Below, piece by piece: positions 14,524 to 18,995 of a stretch of DNA of 18,995 nucleotides. The notes below the pieces were generated by a model, which ran no database searches, had not been told where the DNA came from, and saw only the letters and a list, made by a program, of their open reading frames with translations. The position numbers and the translations under genes were made by a program. Positions within the stretch are counted from its first letter, which is position 1. Each line of letters starts with the position of its first letter. The stretch lies in NCBI GenBank assembly GCA_016212345.1, contig JACRGM010000139.1, positions 1-18,995 on the forward strand, in the 5' to 3' direction. The DNA is from Nitrospinota bacterium. Lineage in GTDB: Bacteria > Nitrospinota > Nitrospinia > SZUA-224.

Positions 14524-14537
14524 TATTTTCAGAGGAA
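14522..14537 (+). promoter_or_regulatory. TTTTCAGAGGAA leader repeat overlapping the start of the UPF0104 gene
   Basis: GGTATTTTCAGAGGAA runs directly into the ATG at 14537, its last A being the A of ATG. The AGAGG is only one base from the start codon, closer than usual. No other in-frame ATG, GTG or TTG exists between the TGA at 14516 and 14537. Confidence 0.55.
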
Positions 14538-15550
14538 TGATATTCTCAAAAAAGAGGGATCTTTTAATAGGTCTATTTCTAAGTATAGGGGCTCTTTATT
14601 ATACATTCAAAGATGTCTCATTTTTAAAATTAAAAGATGCATTATCCACGATACATTATATCTATATAGTCTTCGCCTTACTCTTAATAACATTAAGTTT
14701 TATTATAAGGGCCATTAGGTGGAGTTACCTGATTAGAGCAATAAAAGAGGTCAACATATCTAATCTCTTCTCACCTCTAATGATCGGGTTTATGGGTAAT
14801 ATGCTTCCTGCTCGGGCAGGGGAATTGATTCGTGCATATCTCCTAGGCAAAAGAGAGAATATTAAATTTAGTGCATCCTTTGCCACAATATTTATAGAGA
14901 GACTCTTTGATATGATCCTTATATTATTAATGTTAGGTGGGGTACTCCTATTTGGGTCAGATAATCTTGCAAATTTAAGTGTAGAAAATAGAAGACTTAT
15001 AATGAAATTTGGATGGCTAAGTGTTGGGTTATGTTTCTTAATCATTCTCTTCTCTTATCTCATCCTTTATTATAACCCCCAGTTAATGAGATTTATAAGA
15101 TTATTAATAAAACCTCTATCAGAAGGGATCAGATTCAAGATCATAAGGTTTATAGACTCCTTTACAGAAGGATTAAAGATATTAAAAGATCTCAAAGGGC
15201 TTATAATTGTATTGATTTTATCAATAGGGATGTGGATAGTAATCACAATAAGTTATTATCCATTATACCTTGCCATGGATCTAAGTCATCTCCCATTGAT
15301 ATCGTTAATAACATTAGTAGTAATTATATGCATATTTATAGCCCTTCTTCCCACCCCTGGTTTTATAGGGCCATATCATGCAGCATGCGTCGTGGGGTTA
15401 CATAATATCTATAATGTATCTGAGCCCATAGCCGCAGGATTCGGCATAATTTCATGGTTTGTACAGATGGGAACAGTAATAATACTTGGGTTATTCTTTA
15501 TTTTCAAGGATAATATAACTATAAAAGAGATACAGGGTGGGATTGATTAA
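14537..15550 (+). CDS. UPF0104 / lysylphosphatidylglycerol-synthase-type transmembrane protein (flippase-like domain)
   Basis: A polytopic inner-membrane protein of 337 residues with about eight hydrophobic helices and no soluble catalytic domain. It matches the LPG_synthase_TM family (PF03706), shared with the flippase half of MprF. Motifs: RAIRWSYLIRAIK (58-70), GFMGNMLPARAGELIRAYLL (84-103), ERLFD (121-125) and late LLPTPGFIGPYHAACV. Family members are linked to glycolipid or phospholipid translocation, but the substrate here is unknown. The C-terminal aminoacyl-transferase domain of true MprF is absent, so lysyl-PG synthesis is not expected. It lies 50 bases after ribF, behind a G-rich spacer, and 31 bases before tRNA-Leu. 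Confidence 0.88.
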   Translation: MIFSKKRDLLIGLFLSIGALYYTFKDVSFLKLKDALSTIHYIYIVFALLLITLSFIIRAIRWSYLIRAIKEVNISNLFSPLMIGFMGNMLPARAGELIRAYLLGKRENIKFSASFATIFIERLFDMILILLMLGGVLLFGSDNLANLSVENRRLIMKFGWLSVGLCFLIILFSYLILYYNPQLMRFIRLLIKPLSEGIRFKIIRFIDSFTEGLKILKDLKGLIIVLILSIGMWIVITISYYPLYLAMDLSHLPLISLITLVVIICIFIALLPTPGFIGPYHAACVVGLHNIYNVSEPIAAGFGIISWFVQMGTVIILGLFFIFKDNITIKEIQGGID

Positions 15551-15581
15551 TTGGATAGAGAGTTAGATGTCTTATTGATAT

Positions 15582-15665
15582 GCCGAAGTGGCGGAATTGG
15601 TAGACGCGCTAGATTCAGGGTCTAGTATCCGCAAGGTTGTGGGGGTTCGAATCCCCCCTTCGGCA
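15582..15665 (+). tRNA. tRNA-Leu (anticodon CAG)
   Basis: An 84-nt class II tRNA. The acceptor stem is GCCGAAG with CTTCGGC and discriminator A. The D-arm contains GGCGGAATTGGTAGACGCGC. The anticodon stem CTAGA/TCTAG encloses the loop TTCAGGG, anticodon CAG (reads CUG). A long variable arm (about TATCCGCAAGGTTGTG) and a T-arm GGGGG-TTCGAAT-CCCCC follow. The 3' CCA is not encoded (ATTTAA follows), so it must be added by CCA transferase. No separate promoter is evident; it probably derives from the ribF/UPF0104 transcript. Confidence 0.97.
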
Positions 15666-15678
15666 TTTAAATAATTGC

Positions 15679-15697
15679 AAAGGTATTTTCAGAGGAA
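15679..15697 (+). promoter_or_regulatory. TTTTCAGAGGAA leader repeat before the coiled-coil gene
   Basis: AAAGGTATTTTCAGAGGAA merges into a strong AGGAGG (15697-15702), nine bases before the ATG at 15712. It begins 14 bases after the end of tRNA-Leu and is identical over 19 bases to the lgt leader copy. Confidence 0.65.
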
Positions 15698-15711
15698 GGA
15701 GGAATTTATCC

Positions 15712-16707
15712 ATGAGAGAGGAAGAGATAACAGAAAAGAGGTATGATCTAGATTCTGAGGTAATAGAATTAAAGAAGGAGGAAGAGAAGGCAATAAGCGA
15801 ATTACAGAGGATTGTAGATACCTTTAACAAGATATTGACATATAAAAAGAAGAATAGAGAGACTATAGAGAAAAGGATTAATGAATCCACGCAAAACAGA
15901 TTTGATACCTTCGAAAAGCTGAAAAAGATTACAAGTAACATGGAGACATATGAGAAGAATATAAAAAATATAGAGGAAAGTCTTAAAGAGATTGGGGATA
16001 AAGAGAGATGGTTAAAAGAGAAATATAAGGAAGTATTGGAAGGGAAATCCTTCCATCTTCTCTCTGATCAAGAAAGGGAAAGAAATGAAATATTCTCTGA
16101 TATTTTTTATCACAAGACAGATAAGAACTTACAAACATCATTAAATCAGTCAGAGAGGGAGGTATTAGAGAAGAGAAGAAATGATTTTATGGATGGATTA
16201 AATAGACTGTTTAACAGGCTAGATTCAGAATTATCAGATATTGAAAAAGAGAAGAATAGATTGAAAAAGATTGATACTGAGATTCGTCAAAAGATGGAGA
16301 AAGGGGAGATGCAGCGTGCCTTGCTTCAAAAAAACTATTCTCTTTTTACAGAGGATACAAAGAGGAAAAAAGAGGAAATTGATGCATCTATAAGGGGAGA
16401 AGAGATACTGATAGAGGAATATAAAAAGATATTGTCAAGAATAACCTCTGCCATAGAGATATCACACGAGGTTGATAGTATGCTTTTCTCACTACTCTCC
16501 AAGGTTGATGAAGGGCATGAAGGTCCTAAAGATTTAGAAGAGAGAAAGAAGATAGATATAATCAAAGAGGAGGATTTCTTAAAATGGCCCTCATCTGAGG
16601 AGACTCTACTTGGAGATTTACTATCTTCCAAAGGAGAATTCCTCCCAAATGAGAAAGAAGATGAACTGATAATGAATGATCGTAAGAGTTCACCATATAA
16701 CGAATGA
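15712..16707 (+). CDS. Hypothetical highly charged coiled-coil protein
   Basis: I do not recognise a family. It has 331 residues, very rich in Glu, Lys, Arg, Asp and Ile, with no signal peptide, membrane segment or cysteine. Two long predicted coiled-coil blocks (about 10-115 and 145-275) are separated by a short break with LEGKSFHLLSDQERERNEIF. A C-terminal tail of about 45 residues has short hydrophobic patches (FLKWPSSEETLLGDLL) and ends SSPYNE. The tail could be a docking peptide; that is inference. The frame is open back to a GTG at 15637 inside tRNA-Leu, which is an artefact. The true start at 15712 has AGGAGG nine bases before it. It lies 46 bases after the tRNA and 27 before nnr. Its codon use is like its neighbours, so recent transfer is not indicated. 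Possible roles include structural or scaffold protein. Confidence 0.8.
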   Translation: MREEEITEKRYDLDSEVIELKKEEEKAISELQRIVDTFNKILTYKKKNRETIEKRINESTQNRFDTFEKLKKITSNMETYEKNIKNIEESLKEIGDKERWLKEKYKEVLEGKSFHLLSDQERERNEIFSDIFYHKTDKNLQTSLNQSEREVLEKRRNDFMDGLNRLFNRLDSELSDIEKEKNRLKKIDTEIRQKMEKGEMQRALLQKNYSLFTEDTKRKKEEIDASIRGEEILIEEYKKILSRITSAIEISHEVDSMLFSLLSKVDEGHEGPKDLEERKKIDIIKEEDFLKWPSSEETLLGDLLSSKGEFLPNEKEDELIMNDRKSSPYNE

Positions 16708-16734
16708 TCTTTCCTATGAAAAAAAGAGGTAGAT

Positions 16735-18312
16735 ATGATAAAGGTAGTGACTGCTGAAGAGATGCAAGAGATTGATAGAAAGACTATAGAAGACCTAGGG
16801 ATACCGGGTATTGTGCTTATGGAAAATGCTGGTATCCAGGTCGTCAGGGTATTGTTAGAAAGGTATAAAGATATATCAAATAGAAGGATTGGGATATTTG
16901 CTGGAAAGGGGAATAATGGTGGGGATGGGATGGTTATCGCTCGACACCTTGTTAACAAAGGAATAAATACCACCCTCTTTTTGTTGGCTAAGAAGGAGGT
17001 TGTGTCTGGTGATGCAAAGACTAATATGAGAATTGTTACAGAGATGGGGATCAGGGTCGTTGAAATAGATTCCCTTGAGGAGTTTGAATCATACAAGAAG
17101 GAGATATTACATTGTAATATCATTGTAGATGCAATATTAGGAACAGGTCTTAATTCCCCGGTAAAAGGGTATTATAAGGATATAATATCCTTTCTTAATA
17201 ATTTGGGAAGATTAACTCTCTCTGTAGATATCCCTTCTGGGCTTAGTTCTGATGTAGGAGAGATTATTGGGGAACATATAAAGGCTGATATTACAGTCAC
17301 CTTTGGATTCCCAAAGAGGGGGCATCTCCTCTATCCTGGTGCTAAATATGTGGGAAGGCTTGAGGTCGTTGACATAAGTATTCCCAAAAGACTTGGTGAT
17401 GGAGTGAGGGTAAATCTTATAGAGGAGGAGGATATAAGATCTCTCTTACATCCAAGGGACCCTGATTCACATAAAGGTAACTATGGTCATGTATTAGTGG
17501 TTGCAGGATCGATTGGCAAGGGTGGAGCATCAGCACTGGCAAGTTTGTCAGCCCTTAAGATAGGGGCAGGTTTGGTTACATTAGCATTACCTGAGGGTAT
17601 GAATTTAGCAGTAGAAGTAGGGATTCCTGAGGTTATGACATTGCCACTTCCCCAGACAAATGAAGGGACAATTGATCTCTCTGCAAAGGATAAGATACTT
17701 GATTCACTTGAGAGGAAGGATGTCCTGTTGATAGGACCCGGTCTCTCAACCCATCCGAGAACTGTTATGCTTTTAGGAGAACTATTGAGGGCTGTTAATT
17801 CTCCTATTGTTATTGATGCTGATGGTATAAATGGCTTAAAGGCCTATCTTGAGCTTCTAAAAGATCTCTCTATCCCTATAATTATGACACCGCATCCAGG
17901 TGAGATGGCAAGACTTATTGGTATTTCAGTTAAAGAGCTGAAGGATAATCGTCTTGAATTAGCTCAGAATCTGGCTTATAGATACAATATCTATCTTGCC
18001 ATTAAAGGCTCAAGGACTGTGATTGCTGAGCCCGAGGGGGAGATGTATATAAATCCTACTGGTAATCCAGGCATGGCCACAGCAGGCGCTGGGGATGTCT
18101 TATCTGGGATGATTGCGAGTCTTATCTCGCAGAAATTATCTTCAAGTAATGCATTAAGATGTGCTGTATATCTACATGGATTAGCAGGAGATATTGCCTC
18201 TACACATCTTGGTCAAATGTCTCTTATGGCTGGTGACATCCTTTCCTCAATCCCAGAGGCAATACGAAAGGTGAAAGGTGAAAGAGATAATTGTAATATC
18301 CAGGGGGCCTGA
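16735..18312 (+). CDS. nnr: Bifunctional NAD(P)HX repair enzyme (epimerase / ADP- or ATP-dependent dehydratase)
   Basis: This repairs hydrated NADH and NADPH. The N-terminal YjeF_N domain (about 1-215) interconverts R and S epimers. The C-terminal ribokinase-like domain (about 230-520) dehydrates the S form using a nucleotide. It has 525 residues, the usual bifunctional length. Motifs: MQEIDRKTIEDLGIPGIVLMENAG (split across 10-33), GKGNNGGDG (57-65), VDAILGTGL (131-139), VDIPSGL (164-170), then KGNYGHVLVVAGS (247-259), GPGLSTHPRT (334-343), DADGINGL (361-368), TPHPGEMARL (385-394) and GNPGMATAGAGDVLSG (443-458) with the catalytic GAGD. ATG at 16735 has AGAGGT five bases upstream. It overlaps tsaE by 35 bases; the nnr-tsaE pair is widespread. 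Confidence 0.95.
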   Translation: MIKVVTAEEMQEIDRKTIEDLGIPGIVLMENAGIQVVRVLLERYKDISNRRIGIFAGKGNNGGDGMVIARHLVNKGINTTLFLLAKKEVVSGDAKTNMRIVTEMGIRVVEIDSLEEFESYKKEILHCNIIVDAILGTGLNSPVKGYYKDIISFLNNLGRLTLSVDIPSGLSSDVGEIIGEHIKADITVTFGFPKRGHLLYPGAKYVGRLEVVDISIPKRLGDGVRVNLIEEEDIRSLLHPRDPDSHKGNYGHVLVVAGSIGKGGASALASLSALKIGAGLVTLALPEGMNLAVEVGIPEVMTLPLPQTNEGTIDLSAKDKILDSLERKDVLLIGPGLSTHPRTVMLLGELLRAVNSPIVIDADGINGLKAYLELLKDLSIPIIMTPHPGEMARLIGISVKELKDNRLELAQNLAYRYNIYLAIKGSRTVIAEPEGEMYINPTGNPGMATAGAGDVLSGMIASLISQKLSSSNALRCAVYLHGLAGDIASTHLGQMSLMAGDILSSIPEAIRKVKGERDNCNIQGA

Positions 18313-18754
18313 AGCAACAGTATCACTGGGGAAGGGGATAGGGGCATTATTAAAGCCCCCTGATGTTGTATCACTCTTTGGTGATTTTGGGTCAGGGAAG
18401 ACCTGTCTTATACAGGGGATTGTGAGAGGATTAGGTGGTAGTGATGAAGAATATGTGAGAAGTCCAGGCTATACTTTAATGAATCAATATGTTGGAAAGG
18501 TTCCGATTTTCCATTTCGATCTTTTCCGTATTAATGATCTGAGCGAGATAGAGGAATTGAATCTTGAGGGGTACTTCTATGATGATGGTGTAACTGTTAT
18601 AGAGTGGGCAGAGAAGATACATCCCCTACTTCCAATAAATCGATTAGATATAAGATTGGTAATAATTGGAGAAAAGGAAAGAGAAATAACCCTTATCCCT
18701 AGGGCTATAGAACATCTTTTTTCTTTACATTCTCAGATTAGTATGGCAACATAA
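18278..18754 (+). CDS. tsaE: tRNA threonylcarbamoyladenosine biosynthesis ATPase TsaE
   Basis: This ATPase works with TsaB and TsaD to make t6A37 on ANN-decoding tRNAs, including the tRNA-Ile charged by the ileS product here. It has 158 residues, typical. Motifs: Walker A GDFGSGKT (35-42), SPGYTLMNQY (62-71, usually SPTFTLxNxY), FHFDLFR (78-84), an acidic LSEIEELNLEGYF and VIEWAEKI (107-114). The change of the first Thr to Gly in SPGYT is unusual. The start is GTG at 18278, inside the end of nnr, with AAAGG six bases upstream; the overlap implies translational coupling. TsaB and TsaD are not in the window. Confidence 0.94.
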   Translation: MKEIIVISRGPEATVSLGKGIGALLKPPDVVSLFGDFGSGKTCLIQGIVRGLGGSDEEYVRSPGYTLMNQYVGKVPIFHFDLFRINDLSEIEELNLEGYFYDDGVTVIEWAEKIHPLLPINRLDIRLVIIGEKEREITLIPRAIEHLFSLHSQISMAT

Positions 18755-18763
18755 TATTAACTA

Positions 18764-18995
18764 TTAACTAATAACTATCTCACCTTGACCGATCTTTATC
18801 TCTATTTTAAATTGATTCATAAAATCCATACCCAATAGACCATCTACATAAGTCCCAAATGGCAGTGTGTGGGCAAGAACCTTAAAGTTTTCAATAAATT
18901 CTCCAAGGCAATGGAATTTACTTATATGAACTACAGGGACAATCTCATATCCACTACCTGTAATAATCCGTTGTTTTTCCTTGGTCATCGCAGGG
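18764..18995 (-). CDS. Retropepsin-like (clan AA) aspartic protease domain protein, C-terminal fragment
   Basis: The frame is open to the right edge, so the gene is cut and the ATG at 18988 is not necessarily its start. The visible ~76 residues resemble the second half of a bacterial retropepsin-like domain: VVHISKFHCLGEFIENFKVL, then AHTLPFGTYVDGLLGMDFMN and a final beta strand IEIKIGQGEIVIS. The VDGLLGMDF block is characteristic. The catalytic DTGA/DSGA motif should lie beyond the window. Proteolytic activity therefore cannot be confirmed; many bacterial members have unknown substrates. It converges on tsaE with only nine bases between the stops. Confidence 0.7.
   Translation of the reverse strand, partial: PAMTKEKQRIITGSGYEIVPVVHISKFHCLGEFIENFKVLAHTLPFGTYVDGLLGMDFMNQFKIEIKIGQGEIVIS

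Noticed and set aside
15637..15711. N-terminal extension of the coiled-coil protein starting inside tRNA-Leu
   Set aside because: The GTG is in the T-arm region of a complete tRNA. The ATG at 15712 has a strong AGGAGG at proper spacing.
16335..17123. Long minus-strand frame (262 codons) opposite the coiled-coil gene and nnr
   Set aside because: It is Ser/Ile/Phe-rich, as expected for the reverse complement of Lys/Glu-rich coding. It overlaps two well-supported genes and has no start signal or recognisable motif.

Overview
The window is 19 kb of AT-rich bacterial chromosome. Ile is mostly ATA, and Arg is mostly AGG or AGA. It is densely packed with housekeeping genes. Lgt, LspA, a membrane-anchored HtrA-type protease and an RND efflux pump tail fit a bacterium with a Gram-negative type envelope. 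I cannot name the organism. The codon bias and the fragmentary gene order look like an uncultured or thermophile-related lineage, but that is inference.

Layout. At 1-710 is the 3' end of a CusA/CzcA-type RND efflux gene whose codon use differs from everything else here. At 840-1280 is an Hsp20 chaperone gene with a good promoter. A long minus-strand cluster runs from 13219 down to 1471: metallo-beta-lactamase-fold hydrolase, ileS, lspA, lgt, an rluD-type pseudouridine synthase, a one-PDZ HtrA protease, an Xaa-Pro aminopeptidase, accB, accC and an aldehyde dehydrogenase. Many of the junctions are tight (rluD/htrA overlap as TAATG; ileS-lspA 16 nt; peptidase-accB 12 nt), so much of it is probably co-transcribed. 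A plus-strand cluster runs from 13530 to 18754: ribF, a UPF0104/LPG-synthase-type membrane protein, tRNA-Leu(CAG), a coiled-coil protein of unknown function, bifunctional nnr and tsaE. It converges on a retropepsin-like gene cut by the right edge.

The most unusual content is repeats. A 121-bp nested palindrome with about 25-bp terminal inverted repeats and TA borders (MITE-like) occurs three times, always in the same orientation: 1325-1445, 12499-12619 and 13241-13361. Copy 2 is wedged between the hydrolase gene and ileS and supplies the hydrolase stop codon. Copies 2 and 3 bracket the hydrolase gene. A second, shorter family (core TTTTCAGAGGAA) sits directly in front of several genes, where its AGAGGA acts as, or overlaps, the ribosome binding site. 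The lspA-lgt spacer is made of copies of this motif around a cruciform. Inside ileS a 29-bp perfect inverted copy of the PGWDCHGLP-coding segment lies in the editing-domain region. A canonical G-quadruplex motif lies just upstream of the UPF0104 gene.

In function the genes cover translation (ileS, rluD, tsaE, tRNA-Leu), lipoprotein maturation (lgt, lspA), envelope and protein quality control (HtrA, Hsp20, aminopeptidase), fatty-acid synthesis entry (accB, accC) and cofactor synthesis or repair (ribF, nnr). I found no CRISPR array, prophage, transposase gene or recognisable defence operon.
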